From contig JAVKGW010000006.1 in the NCBI GenBank assembly GCA_031460175.1, positions 1-64,000 of the forward strand: DNA of 64,000 nucleotides, read 5' to 3'. Every line of letters starts with the position of its first letter. Within the stretch, counting starts at the first letter, position 1. The notes beneath the pieces were generated by a model, which had not been told where the DNA came from, ran no database searches, and saw nothing but the letters and a program-made list of their open reading frames with translations. Of the stretch, positions 9,109 through 17,879 are shown in pieces. Source of the DNA: Armatimonadota bacterium. Its GTDB lineage: Bacteria > Sysuimicrobiota > Sysuimicrobiia > Sysuimicrobiales > Sysuimicrobiaceae. The translations under genes were made by a program, and so were the position numbers.

Positions 9109-9223
9109 GGTGAAAGCGCCGGCTGCCAGCCGGGATGCACGACACCGATTGGAGGAGTCTCGGTCACAGCCCAGCAGGCCGCAGCGGACGTTCGCGGTCT
9201 TCTCCTGGCCTTGAGGTGAGTTC

Positions 9224-10240
9224 ATGCGTCGCCTACTGGTGGACAGCGATGGAACCGCAGACGATCTCCTCGCCCTGCTCATCGCGGCACGGACTCCCGA
9301 GGTGGACGTGGTGGCGATCACCGCCGTGGCGGGCGCCGTCCGGGTGTCCCAGGCCACGGAGAACCTGCTTTACGGCTCGGAGCTCGCGGGGCTCGACCGG
9401 ACCGCGGTCTACTCCGGCTGCGAGGGGCCGCTCGTCCGACCTGCGGTGCCGTTTGACGCCATGTATGGTCGGACGGGTCTGGGAACCTTTACGCCCCCGA
9501 AGTCGAAGGGGCGGCCGGAGAGCCCCCATGCGGTGGACGCCATCCTGTCCCTGGCACGGCACTACCGCCGCGACCTCCACGTGGTGTGCCTTGGGCCCCT
9601 CACGAACCTCGCGGCCGCCCTCATCCAGTTCCCTCGGCTCGGAGAGGTCCTCGGTCAGGTGTACGTGTACGGGGGAACCCTCCGGGAGGGGAACGTGACC
9701 CCCGCGGCGGAGTACAACTTCTACGCGGACCCGGAAGCCGCGGCCCTGGTGCTTCGAAGCGGCCTTCCCCTGACCTTGATCCCTTGGGACACCGCCCGGG
9801 CGGCCCTCACCATGCGGCCCCAGGACATCCACCGGATCCGGGCGGGGGGGACCCGGGAAGGCAGGTTCTTCCTGGACGCCACCCGTCCCATGGCGGAGTA
9901 TTGCCGCCGCACCCTGCGCCTGGCGGGGTCCGTACCCGGGGCGGTGGTGGCCATGGCCGTGGCAGTGGACCCTGCGGTGGTCCTGGAGGAGATCCAGATT
10001 CGGTTGGACGTGGAAGCGCACGGGGAGCTTACCCGGGGGGCCGTGGTTGCCGATCCCGCAGGCTTAAGCCGCCAGCCGGCCAACGTGCGCTTGGTGCGCG
10101 CCTGTGACGGGGACCGGATCCGGGAACATCTCTTCTCCGCCCTGGGTGCCCCGCCCGTTCCGGAGATCCCCTCGGAGGAGAGCCCTGAGGAAGTGGCGGA
10201 GCGTTCTCCGGAGCCCTCCGCGGAATCCCCGCCCGCGTGA
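9224..10240 (+). CDS. Nucleoside hydrolase (IUNH) family protein with altered active site
   Basis: 338 residues of the inosine/uridine-preferring N-ribohydrolase fold, which splits nucleosides to base and ribose. The calcium site DSDGTADD is at 7-14 and AEYNFYADPEAA is the family's AEFNxxxDPEAA segment. Two positions differ: the Asn of the usual GN is Ala38, and the C-terminal HD pair, whose Asp binds calcium, aligns with Gly239-Ala240. The last 30 residues are a Pro/Glu/Ser-rich tail. Fold is clear; classical hydrolase activity is uncertain. ATG has GAGGTGAG upstream. Confidence 0.75.
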   Translation: MRRLLVDSDGTADDLLALLIAARTPEVDVVAITAVAGAVRVSQATENLLYGSELAGLDRTAVYSGCEGPLVRPAVPFDAMYGRTGLGTFTPPKSKGRPESPHAVDAILSLARHYRRDLHVVCLGPLTNLAAALIQFPRLGEVLGQVYVYGGTLREGNVTPAAEYNFYADPEAAALVLRSGLPLTLIPWDTARAALTMRPQDIHRIRAGGTREGRFFLDATRPMAEYCRRTLRLAGSVPGAVVAMAVAVDPAVVLEEIQIRLDVEAHGELTRGAVVADPAGLSRQPANVRLVRACDGDRIREHLFSALGAPPVPEIPSEESPEEVAERSPEPSAESPPA

Positions 10241-10272
10241 GGTGGGGGCAGAGGGGCCAGGGAGGACCACGG

Positions 10273-10938
10273 ATGGCGTGGACGTCCACCCTCCTGCTGC
10301 TCACCCTCGGCCTGGGCACCGCGGCGGTGGCGAACCGGTTCCGGTTCGACGCGCGTCTCATCGTGGGGTTTGGAGTCGGCGCAGGACTGTTCCTCGTGAT
10401 TCCTGGCGTGAGCCGAGCCGTGGTCGCCCTCGCATCCGTGGTGTGGGGAGCGCACAAGGAGCTTCCCACATGGGTTTTCGTGGTCCTGAACGGCCTGCTC
10501 GCCCAACTCCTCCAGACCACGGCGGCTCTGGCCCTCGGCGGTGTCGGACGGCCGGGAGCCGGTGGGGTCGAAGGGGCGGGTACGGCGGTGGGAGCCGGGT
10601 TCGGCCTCGCCTCGGAGTTCGGGATCCTTCGGGGAGCCTACGAGGTCGCGGAGCTGGGCCTTCCCGGAGGCCCGGGGGTGGGTTGGGCCTTCCTCGGCTC
10701 CCTCGGCCGGCTGGCCGCCGGGAGCGCGGTCACGGGACTCAGCGGAGGCCTGATGGCGGAGGGACGGTGGGTCGAGGGCGTCGTGGTGGCCGTGGGAGGT
10801 CGCTTGCTCCTGGACCTCGGTCTCCGTTTCCTGGAAGGCCCTGCTCGGGTTGCGGGGGTCACCCTGCTCTGCGCCGCGGTGCTGTTCGGAGGACTAGTGG
10901 TGCGGATCCGTTCCCTGGCCTCGCACCAGCGCCGTTGA
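10273..10938 (+). CDS. Multi-pass membrane protein of unknown function
   Basis: 221 residues, five or six hydrophobic segments rich in Gly, Ala, Val and Leu, with a basic C terminus (SLASHQRR). ATG 10273 follows GGGAGGACC. I do not recognise the family. GAGFGLASEFGIL in the middle is faintly like the first motif of YhfC/CPBP-type intramembrane proteases, but their other motifs are not visible, so no function is assigned. It lies 32 bases after the nucleoside-hydrolase homolog and 9 bases before hisZ, so it is probably transcribed with the his operon. Confidence 0.7.
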   Translation: MAWTSTLLLLTLGLGTAAVANRFRFDARLIVGFGVGAGLFLVIPGVSRAVVALASVVWGAHKELPTWVFVVLNGLLAQLLQTTAALALGGVGRPGAGGVEGAGTAVGAGFGLASEFGILRGAYEVAELGLPGGPGVGWAFLGSLGRLAAGSAVTGLSGGLMAEGRWVEGVVVAVGGRLLLDLGLRFLEGPARVAGVTLLCAAVLFGGLVVRIRSLASHQRR

Positions 10939-10947
10939 GGAGGAAGC

Positions 10948-12168
10948 ATGCGGCCGAGGCGGTGGCCTCCCCTCTGGCTCCGGATCCCCGCGGGGACCCG
11001 GGATGTGCTGCCTGAGGAAGCGGAGGTGCTCCGCCGGCTGGAGCACCGTTTGCTCGGGCTCTTCGCCCGGTGGGGCTATCGCGAGGTACGGACGCCCGTG
11101 CTGGAGTTCCTGAGCACCGTGGAACGGGGAGTCGGGGTTGAGGGGCCGAACGCCCTGTTCGTGCTGGTGGACCGGACGGGGGAGTTGTTGGCCCTGCGGC
11201 CGGAGATGACCGTGCCCATCGCCCGCTTGGTGGCGACCCATGGGAAGGGCCGGGCCCGCCTGGCATATGTGGCGGAGGTGTTCCGGGTGCGGGATGTCTC
11301 CCGGGGGGAGGAGCGGGAATTCGTGCAGGCGGGGGTGGAGCGGATCGGGGACCGGGGTCCGGATGCGGACGCGGAGGTGGTCGCCCTCGCGGTCTGGGCC
11401 CTGCGGGAGGTGGGAGTGGAGGGGTTCCGGATCGGACTGGGCCACGCGGGGTTCCTGCGGGGGCTGCTGGAGGCCGCGGGACTGGATCCAGAGGACCAGC
11501 ACGCGGCGCAACTCCTCCTCTACCGCCGGGACTTCGTGAGCCTCCAGGGCCTGCTGGAGGGTGCGCCTCCGGCCATCCGGGAGGCCGTCCTGCACCTTCC
11601 GTCCTGGCGCGGCCCGGACGCCCTGGAACGCGCGGCCCGGCTCGGCGTCGCCGCGGAGGCGCTGGAGGAGGTGGAGCGCCTACTGGAGGCCCTCCGGCCA
11701 TACGGGGTGGTCGGAGAGGTGGAGGTGGATCTGGGGCTCATCCGGGACTTCGAGTACTACACGGGGATCGTGTTCGAGGGGTACGCACAGGGCTTGGGTC
11801 GCCCCGTGTTGGGCGGGGGACGCTACGACGGCCTGCTGGCAAGGTTCGGAGCGGATCGCCCCGCGGTCGGTTTCGCCCTGCACCTGGATCGGCTGCTTCC
11901 CGCGCTTCCGCCTTCCGCACCCTCCGCGGTGCTCTCCATCGTGTACGTCCCCCGGTTCCGAGATCTCGCGGTCCGGCTTGCGCTCGCGCTCCGGAGGGAG
12001 GGGATCCCTGCGCTCACGGATCCGTGGCCGCCGCCGGAGGTCCGCGTACCGTGTATCATGTTGGAAGACGAGCAGGCCCGTGTGTGCTCTCGGGAGGGCC
12101 GGGAGCGCGTGGTGTTCCCGGAACTCGGCCTGCTGGTCCAGGAGGCAATCGAGGCGTGGAAATCCTGA
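10948..12168 (+). CDS. hisZ: ATP phosphoribosyltransferase regulatory subunit
   Basis: Histidyl-tRNA-synthetase-like protein that forms a hetero-octamer with short HisG and makes it active and feedback-regulated. 406 residues. Class II synthetase motifs are present in reduced form: PAGTRDVLPEEA, RPEMTVPIARL and GGGRYDGLLARFG. There is no full anticodon-binding domain, which separates it from HisS. The adjacent short hisG confirms the role. It overlaps hisG by 13 bases. Confidence 0.9.
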   Translation: MRPRRWPPLWLRIPAGTRDVLPEEAEVLRRLEHRLLGLFARWGYREVRTPVLEFLSTVERGVGVEGPNALFVLVDRTGELLALRPEMTVPIARLVATHGKGRARLAYVAEVFRVRDVSRGEEREFVQAGVERIGDRGPDADAEVVALAVWALREVGVEGFRIGLGHAGFLRGLLEAAGLDPEDQHAAQLLLYRRDFVSLQGLLEGAPPAIREAVLHLPSWRGPDALERAARLGVAAEALEEVERLLEALRPYGVVGEVEVDLGLIRDFEYYTGIVFEGYAQGLGRPVLGGGRYDGLLARFGADRPAVGFALHLDRLLPALPPSAPSAVLSIVYVPRFRDLAVRLALALRREGIPALTDPWPPPEVRVPCIMLEDEQARVCSREGRERVVFPELGLLVQEAIEAWKS

Positions 12169-12806
12169 CGGTGGCCATTCCCTCGGGTCGGCTGTTCGAG
12201 CCGAGCCTCCGCCGGCTCGAAGCCGCAGGACTTGCTCGACCCACGGTTCCTGGGGATCGGAACTTGCTGCTGAGCTGGCCGGAGCTGGGAACCCGGGTCC
12301 TGGTGGCGAAGCCCGTGGATCTGGTGACCTACGTGGAACGGGGAGCCGCGGACTGCGGCATCGTGGGCAAGGACATCCTCCTGGAGCAGAACCACGAGGT
12401 GTACGAACTCCTGGATCTGGGGTTCGGCCGGTGTCGGGGGGTGGTGGCCTTCCCTCCGGAGGTCCTCCCCGAGTGGACCCGGCCCACCCGGGCGCTGCGC
12501 ATCGCCACCAAATACCCGCGCATCGCAGAGCGCTTCTTCTGGGAGCGAAATCGGGCGGTGGACATCATCCACCTGTGGGGATCCGTGGAGCTGGCCCCCC
12601 GGGTAGGGCTCAGCGACGGCATCCTGGATCTGGTGATGACGGGACGAACCCTGCGGGCAAACGGGCTCGTGGAGGCGGAGGAGGTGTTTACCAGCACCGC
12701 CCGGCTGGTGGTGAACCGGGTGGCCCTTCGGGCCAAGGCGGGCCGGATCCAGGAGCTATTAGAGCGGCTCCGGGGGAGCAAGGGCGTTTTCGTGGAGCAT
12801 CCCTGA
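12156..12806 (+). CDS. hisG: ATP phosphoribosyltransferase, short form
   Basis: First step of histidine synthesis: ATP plus PRPP gives phosphoribosyl-ATP. 216 residues, lacking the C-terminal ACT-like regulatory domain of long HisG, hence the HisZ upstream. VAIPSGRLFEPSLRRLEAAG is the N-terminal signature, DCGIVGKDIL and ATKYPRIAERFF follow, and the PRPP loop is DLVMTGRTLRANGL. The start GTG 12156 lies inside the end of hisZ; no better start is found downstream. Confidence 0.95.
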   Translation: MEILTVAIPSGRLFEPSLRRLEAAGLARPTVPGDRNLLLSWPELGTRVLVAKPVDLVTYVERGAADCGIVGKDILLEQNHEVYELLDLGFGRCRGVVAFPPEVLPEWTRPTRALRIATKYPRIAERFFWERNRAVDIIHLWGSVELAPRVGLSDGILDLVMTGRTLRANGLVEAEEVFTSTARLVVNRVALRAKAGRIQELLERLRGSKGVFVEHP

Positions 12807-14119
12807 TGCGAATCCTGCGCCTGTGGGAGGTCCCGCCCGCGGAACTGCGCCGCCTACTGAGCCGATCCCAGGGTCGGGTGCTCTCCGAGGAGGTCACCCG
12901 CCAGGTCCGGGCCATCCTGGAAGACGTCCTGTCCCGGGGGGACGAGGCGGTCCTCGAGGCCACCCGCCGTTTCGACGGGGTGGAACTCTCCCGGGAGCGC
13001 CTATGGGTGGACCGCTCGGAGATTCGGGCGGCCTACGAACAGGTGGATGCGGGCGTGCGGGCTGCCCTGGAGGCCGCCATCGCCCGGGTGCGTCGGTTTA
13101 GCGAGTGGCTGCGGCCTCCCCAGGAGCAGGTGGAGGAGCTGGAGCCGGGTCTGCGGGTCGGGGTGCGCATCACCCCCCTGGCCTCCGTGGGGGCATACAT
13201 CCCCTCGGGGAAGGGCAGCTTCCCCTCCACGGTGGTGACCATGCTCGGTCCCGCGGTGGTGGCGGGCGTGGAGGAGATCGTGCTCCTCGTGCCGCCCCGT
13301 CCGGGAGGGTCCGTGGATCCCGCAACCCTGGTGGCCGCGGACCTTTTGGGCATCGAGCGGATCCATCGGGCCAATGGACCCGCGGGCATCGCGGCCCTGG
13401 CGGTAGGGACCGCCACCATCCCCAAGGTGGAGGCGGTGGTGGGACCCGGGAACCCGTACGTGGTCGCCATGCAGATGCTGGTGCAGACCCTGGGCGTGCG
13501 GATGCTGGCGCCGTTGGGCCCTACCGAGATCGCGGTGTTGGCGGACCACGAGGCGGATCCGCGGCTGGTGGCCCTGGACCTCCTCAACGAGGCCGAGCAC
13601 GGAAGCGACTCCGCGGCCCTCCTCATCACGCCCTCCGAGCAACTCGCCCAGGAGGTCCACGCGCGCCTGCAGACCCTGGTGGAACGCCTCCCGGAACCCC
13701 GCCGTACCTACGCCCGGGATGCCCTCTCCGATCTCGGGGGGATTCTCGTCACCCGGGACCTGGAGGAGGCGGTGGCCTTCGTGAACCTCTACGCTCCCGA
13801 GCACCTGGTGATCCATGCCCGGGAGGCGTGGGAGCTGCTGCGCGGGGTGCGGCATGCGGGGGAGATCCTCCTGGGACCCCACACGCCGCCGAGTGCCGCC
13901 AACTACGCCATCGGGGTCCCCGCGGCCCTGCCCACGGGCGGCGCCGCCCGGTTCACCTCCGCGGTCACCGTGTGGACGTACCTGAAGATCTCCTCCGTGG
14001 CCCAGCTGGACGGGAAAGCCCTGGCGCGGCTGCGGCCGGTGGTGGAGCGCCTGGGGCACTACGAGGGGTTCCCCGCCCACGTGATGAGCGTGCAAGAACG
14101 GGGAGGTCTTGAGCCGTGA
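12806..14119 (+). CDS. hisD: Histidinol dehydrogenase
   Basis: Zinc enzyme performing the last two oxidations from histidinol to histidine with NAD. 437 residues, full length. Family segments seen are AGVEEIVLLVPP, AVGTATIPKVEAVVGPGNPYV, the catalytic Glu-His in LNEAEHGSDSAAL, and HTPPSAANYAIGVPAALPT. It starts with an ATG that shares one base with the hisG stop (TGATG). Confidence 0.96.
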   Translation: MRILRLWEVPPAELRRLLSRSQGRVLSEEVTRQVRAILEDVLSRGDEAVLEATRRFDGVELSRERLWVDRSEIRAAYEQVDAGVRAALEAAIARVRRFSEWLRPPQEQVEELEPGLRVGVRITPLASVGAYIPSGKGSFPSTVVTMLGPAVVAGVEEIVLLVPPRPGGSVDPATLVAADLLGIERIHRANGPAGIAALAVGTATIPKVEAVVGPGNPYVVAMQMLVQTLGVRMLAPLGPTEIAVLADHEADPRLVALDLLNEAEHGSDSAALLITPSEQLAQEVHARLQTLVERLPEPRRTYARDALSDLGGILVTRDLEEAVAFVNLYAPEHLVIHAREAWELLRGVRHAGEILLGPHTPPSAANYAIGVPAALPTGGAARFTSAVTVWTYLKISSVAQLDGKALARLRPVVERLGHYEGFPAHVMSVQERGGLEP

Positions 14120-15207
14120 GGGGAGTCCGCGCCCGCCCCGAGATCCAGGCCCTGCCCGAGTACCGGCTCCGGGGGCGGCAGGGCGAGGTGAAGCTCAACC
14201 AGAACGAGCTGCCCTACGACCTCCCGGAGGAGATCAAGCGGGAGGTGGTGGAGGCCTTGGTCCAGCGGCCGTGGAACCGCTATCCCCCCATGCGGGCGGA
14301 ACGGCTGCGGGAGCTCCTGGCGGCCACGAGCGGTCTCAGGGAGGACCAGATCGTCCTCGCGAACGGCTCCAACGAGGCCCTTCTGGCCCTGCTCCAGGCC
14401 TTCGCGGCGCCCGGCGTGGTGGTGCTGCCGCAGCCAGGCTATTCCATGGCTCGCCCTCTCGCGGTGGTGGCGGGGGCGGAGGTGCGGGAGATCCCGCTTC
14501 GGCCGGACCTCACCCTGGACCCCGAGGCGGTCGTTACGGCGGCCCGTGACGCCCGCATGATCTTCCTCGCGTCTCCCAATAACCCCACGGGACGGGCCGT
14601 TCCCCGGGAGGAGATCGCCTGGATCGCGGCACGTACCGAGGCCCTGGTGGTGGTGGACGAGGCATACTGGGGCTTCTTCCCGGACCACGCCCGCAACCTG
14701 GTGGGAACGCCCGAGTACGAGCGTCACACCGCGGTGGGGTTGCTGGGAGAATTCCCCAATCTGGCGGTGGTGCGCACGGCCTCGAAGGCCTTCGGACTCG
14801 CGGGCGCCCGGGTGGGATGGGTGATGGGGAGCCGGGAGATCATCTCTGCCCTCCTCCGGACCCTCCCACCGTACAACCTGGATGCGTTCGCCCAGCTCGC
14901 GGTGGAGGCGGTGGTCCGGCGTCCCGATCTCGTCCGGTCCCGCGTCGCGCGGGTCGTGGCGGAGCGGGAAAGGGTGTTCACGGAGCTCCGGACCATGGGG
15001 GTGCGGGTCTACCCCAGCGACGCCAACTTCCTCCTGTTCCGGTGCAGGGACGCCGCCGTGGTCTTCGAGCACCTGGCTGCACAAGGAGTTCTGGTGCGGG
15101 ACGTTTCCCATTACCCGCAGCTGGAGGGATGTCTCCGGGTCACCATCGGGACCCCGGAGGAGAACGAGAGGTTCCTCACCGCCCTCCGGACGTGCCCGGA
15201 GGTGTGA
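14116..15207 (+). CDS. hisC: Histidinol-phosphate aminotransferase
   Basis: PLP enzyme converting imidazole acetol phosphate to histidinol phosphate with glutamate. 363 residues, fold type I. Substrate/PLP motifs: LNQNELPYDLP, NGSNEALLALL, SPNNPTGRAV, VVDEAYWGF, and the Schiff-base Lys224 in TASKAFGLAGARVGW. The GTG start overlaps the hisD TGA (GTGA). Confidence 0.93.
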   Translation: MRGVRARPEIQALPEYRLRGRQGEVKLNQNELPYDLPEEIKREVVEALVQRPWNRYPPMRAERLRELLAATSGLREDQIVLANGSNEALLALLQAFAAPGVVVLPQPGYSMARPLAVVAGAEVREIPLRPDLTLDPEAVVTAARDARMIFLASPNNPTGRAVPREEIAWIAARTEALVVVDEAYWGFFPDHARNLVGTPEYERHTAVGLLGEFPNLAVVRTASKAFGLAGARVGWVMGSREIISALLRTLPPYNLDAFAQLAVEAVVRRPDLVRSRVARVVAERERVFTELRTMGVRVYPSDANFLLFRCRDAAVVFEHLAAQGVLVRDVSHYPQLEGCLRVTIGTPEENERFLTALRTCPEV

Positions 15208-15209
15208 GG

Positions 15210-15791
15210 ATGGTAAGGGAAGCAGGGGCAACGCGGGCCACATCAGAGACCCAGGTGCGAGTCCACCTCCGGCTCGACGGGGTCGGGGAACACCGGATCC
15301 GCACGCACGTGCCCTTCCTGGATCACCTCCTCGCCCAGTGGGCGCGGCATGGCCGGTTCGACCTGACGGTGGAGGCCACCGGGGACCTGGAAGTGGACGC
15401 GCACCACACGGTGGAGGATGTAGGGATCGTGCTCGGGGAAACCTTCCGGCAGGCCCTGGGGGACGGGGCGGGAATCGCGCGGTTCAGCAGCCTCCACGCG
15501 GCCATGGACGACGCCCTGGTGCTGTGTGCGGTGGACGTGAGCGGGCGCGGCTACCTGCACTACGACGTCCCTTTCCCGGCCTCTCACGTGGGAAGCTTTC
15601 CGACCGAGCTGGTGGAGGAGTTCTGGCGGGCGTTCGTTTCCCATGCCCGGATCACCTTGCATCTCGTGCTCTTGCACGGCCGCAATGCCCACCACATCGC
15701 GGAGGCCCTGTTCAAGGGGTGCGGGGTGGTGTTGGGACAGGCGGTGCGGGTGGTGGGAGGCGACATCCCCTCCACCAAGGGGGTCCTGTAA
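15210..15791 (+). CDS. hisB: Imidazoleglycerol-phosphate dehydratase
   Basis: Manganese enzyme dehydrating imidazoleglycerol phosphate to imidazole acetol phosphate. 193 residues, the monofunctional form without the N-terminal phosphatase domain of enteric HisB. The two metal-binding repeats are HHTVEDVGIVLG and HGRNAHHIAEALFKG. ATG 15210 is 2 bases after hisC; its stop overlaps the hisH ATG (TAATG). Confidence 0.96.
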   Translation: MVREAGATRATSETQVRVHLRLDGVGEHRIRTHVPFLDHLLAQWARHGRFDLTVEATGDLEVDAHHTVEDVGIVLGETFRQALGDGAGIARFSSLHAAMDDALVLCAVDVSGRGYLHYDVPFPASHVGSFPTELVEEFWRAFVSHARITLHLVLLHGRNAHHIAEALFKGCGVVLGQAVRVVGGDIPSTKGVL

Positions 15792-16402
15792 TGCGAGCCG
15801 CGGTGGTGGACTACGGCGCGGGCAATTTGCGGAGCGTGGAGCGCGCCTTCCAGTGCGTGGGCTTCCAGACACGTCGGGTGGACCGCCCGGAGGCACTGCG
15901 GGACGAGGACGTGATCGTCCTGCCGGGCGTGGGGGCCTTCGGCCCCGCAGCGGACCGTTTGCGGAAGACGGGGTTCATGGATGCGCTGCGCGCGGAGGTG
16001 AAAAGAGGCCGGTGGCTGGTGGGCCTTTGCCTGGGGATGCAGCTCCTGTTCGAGGAGAGCGAGGAGGAGGGCAGGCACGAGGGATTGAAGCTCTTGCGGG
16101 GCCGCGTGGTGCGGCTCCCGGAGGGGCGGAAGATCCCGCACATGGGGTGGAACACCCTGGAGTTCGAGCGTCCCTCCCCCTTCACGGCCGCGATCCGGCC
16201 CGGATCCCATGTGTACTTCGTGCACTCCTATTACGTCCTCGCGGAGCCCTCCCAGGTGGTGGCCTGGACCGAATACGGAGTTCGGATCCCGGCCATCGTG
16301 GCCCTCGACCGGGTGGTGGGGTTTCAGTTCCACCCGGAGAAGAGCAGCCGGGTGGGGCTCGCCCTGCTCCGGAGCCTGCGGGACCTGGTTGGCACATGGT
16401 GA
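15791..16402 (+). CDS. hisH: Imidazole glycerol phosphate synthase, glutaminase subunit
   Basis: Class I glutamine amidotransferase that supplies ammonia to HisF. 203 residues. Nucleophile Cys80 in GLCLGMQLLF, His181 and Glu183 in FQFHPEKS, and the oxyanion-strand segment VLPGVGAFGPA. Start shares a base with hisB; the stop overlaps hisA. Confidence 0.96.
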   Translation: MRAAVVDYGAGNLRSVERAFQCVGFQTRRVDRPEALRDEDVIVLPGVGAFGPAADRLRKTGFMDALRAEVKRGRWLVGLCLGMQLLFEESEEEGRHEGLKLLRGRVVRLPEGRKIPHMGWNTLEFERPSPFTAAIRPGSHVYFVHSYYVLAEPSQVVAWTEYGVRIPAIVALDRVVGFQFHPEKSSRVGLALLRSLRDLVGTW

Positions 16403-17106
16403 TCCTGCCTGCCGTGGATCTTCTGGAGGGCCGCGTGGTGCGGCTGCGACAGGGGGACTACCGACAGGCCACGGTGTATGGGGAGGATCCCGTGGACGTC
16501 GCCCGGCGGTGGCGGGCGGAGGGGGCAGAGTGGCTGCACGTGGTGGATCTGGACGGGGCCCGAGGGGGGAGGCCCCGGCACCTCGCCGTGGTGGCCCGCA
16601 TCGCCGCGGAGGGCGTGCGGGTGCAGTTCGGGGGAGGGCTGCGGCGCGAGGAGGACCTCGTGCGGGCCTTTGAAGCGGGCGTGGCCCGGGCGGTGCTGGG
16701 CACCGCGGCCCTGCGGGACCTCCGTTGGTTGGAGCAGATGACCGCCCGGTTCGGGGACCGGATCGCGGTGGCCCTGGACGTGCGGGGGGATCGGGTAATG
16801 GTGGAGGGATGGCAAGAAGAAGCGCGGTTGCCCTTCCGGGAGGCCGCCGTGCGGTGCCTGGAGGCGGGGGCGCGGCGGCTCGTGGTCACGGACGTGGGGA
16901 CGGACGGGATGCTCGCGGGGCCCAACCTGGAACTCTTCCGCGAGGCGATGGCCTTGGGAGTCCCCGTCCTGGCCTCGGGCGGCATTCGGAACCTGGAGGA
17001 CCTCCGGGCCTTGCGGAGGCTCGGCGTGGAGGGGGCGATCGTGGGTCGGGCCATCTATGAAGGCACCCTTTCGGTCTCCGAGGCGTTGCAGGCGGCCCGG
17101 GAGTAG
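16396..17106 (+). CDS. hisA: ProFAR isomerase
   Basis: (Beta-alpha)8 barrel performing the Amadori rearrangement of ProFAR to PRFAR. 236 residues. Catalytic Asp8 in LPAVDLLEGRVVRL and Asp128 in VALDVRGD. Phosphate-binding loops FGGGLRREEDL and SGGIRNLEDL. ATG 16396 overlaps the hisH end by 7 bases. Its closest paralog is hisF next door. Confidence 0.95.
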   Translation: MVILPAVDLLEGRVVRLRQGDYRQATVYGEDPVDVARRWRAEGAEWLHVVDLDGARGGRPRHLAVVARIAAEGVRVQFGGGLRREEDLVRAFEAGVARAVLGTAALRDLRWLEQMTARFGDRIAVALDVRGDRVMVEGWQEEARLPFREAAVRCLEAGARRLVVTDVGTDGMLAGPNLELFREAMALGVPVLASGGIRNLEDLRALRRLGVEGAIVGRAIYEGTLSVSEALQAARE

Positions 17107-17112
17107 AACGGG

Positions 17113-17874
17113 ATGCTGGCCAAGCGCGTGATCCCCTGTCTGGATGTGGATGCGGGCCGCGTGGTGAAGGGCGTGCGGTTCGTGGATCTCCAGGACGCGG
17201 GGGATCCCGTGGAGCTCGCGGCCCTCTACGACCGGGAGGGGGCGGATGAGCTCGTGTTCCTGGACATCACCGCCTCCGCGGAGGGACGTCCGATCCTGGA
17301 GGAGGTGGTGCGCAGGACCGCGGGGGAGGTGTTCATCCCCCTCACCGTCGGCGGCGGCATCCGTTCCGTGGAGGACGTGCGCCGCATGCTGCGGGCAGGG
17401 GCGGACAAGGTGGCGATGAACACCGCGGCCGTGCAGCAACCGGCGCTCGTGCGGGAGGCCGCCCGCATCTTCGGATCGCAGTGCGTGGTGGTGGCCATCG
17501 ACGCCCGGCGCCGGGCGCCCGGGCGATGGGAGGTCTATACCCACGGGGGCCGTGTGCCCACGGGCCTGGACGTGGTCGCCTGGGCCCGGGAGGTGGAGCG
17601 GTTGGGCGCGGGAGAGATCCTGCTGACCAGCATGGACCGGGACGGCACCACGGAAGGGTTCGATCTCGAGCTGACCCGGTCCGTGAGCGAGGCGGTGGGG
17701 ATTCCCGTGATCGCCTCGGGCGGGGCGGGAAATCCCGCGCACTTCGTGGAGGTGCTCACGGAGGGAAAGGCCGATGCGGCCCTCGCGGCTTCCATCTTTC
17801 ACTTCGGGCGGGTGCGGATCCGCGAGGTGAAGGAGGCACTTTCGGCCGCGGGGATTCCGGTTCGCGTGGATTGA
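17113..17874 (+). CDS. hisF: Imidazole glycerol phosphate synthase, cyclase subunit
   Basis: Converts PRFAR and HisH-derived ammonia to imidazole glycerol phosphate and AICAR. 253 residues. Asp11 in [16 protein letters not shown] and Asp130 in VVAIDARR are the catalytic pair; [11 protein letters not shown] and [10 protein letters not shown] bind phosphate. The gene is 6 bases after hisA. Confidence 0.97.
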   Translation: MLAKRVIPCLDVDAGRVVKGVRFVDLQDAGDPVELAALYDREGADELVFLDITASAEGRPILEEVVRRTAGEVFIPLTVGGGIRSVEDVRRMLRAGADKVAMNTAAVQQPALVREAARIFGSQCVVVAIDARRRAPGRWEVYTHGGRVPTGLDVVAWAREVERLGAGEILLTSMDRDGTTEGFDLELTRSVSEAVGIPVIASGGAGNPAHFVEVLTEGKADAALAASIFHFGRVRIREVKEALSAAGIPVRVD

Positions 17875-17879
17875 GGGCG

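Noticed and set aside
6893-9145. Minus-strand open frame extending the BMP-binding protein by 311 residues upstream
   Set aside because: ATG 8212 has a strong ribosome site and is followed by a signal peptide; the extension runs antisense across deoC with shadow-like composition.
9109-9223. Purine or other riboswitch in the nucleoside-hydrolase leader
   Set aside because: Only one short hairpin (CCGGCT/AGCCGG, three-base loop) is clear; conserved bases of known purine riboswitches are absent.
11561-14119. Long N-terminal extension of hisD through hisZ and hisG
   Set aside because: The upstream part is out-of-frame shadow of hisZ/hisG; normal HisD begins at 12806 with a TGATG overlap.
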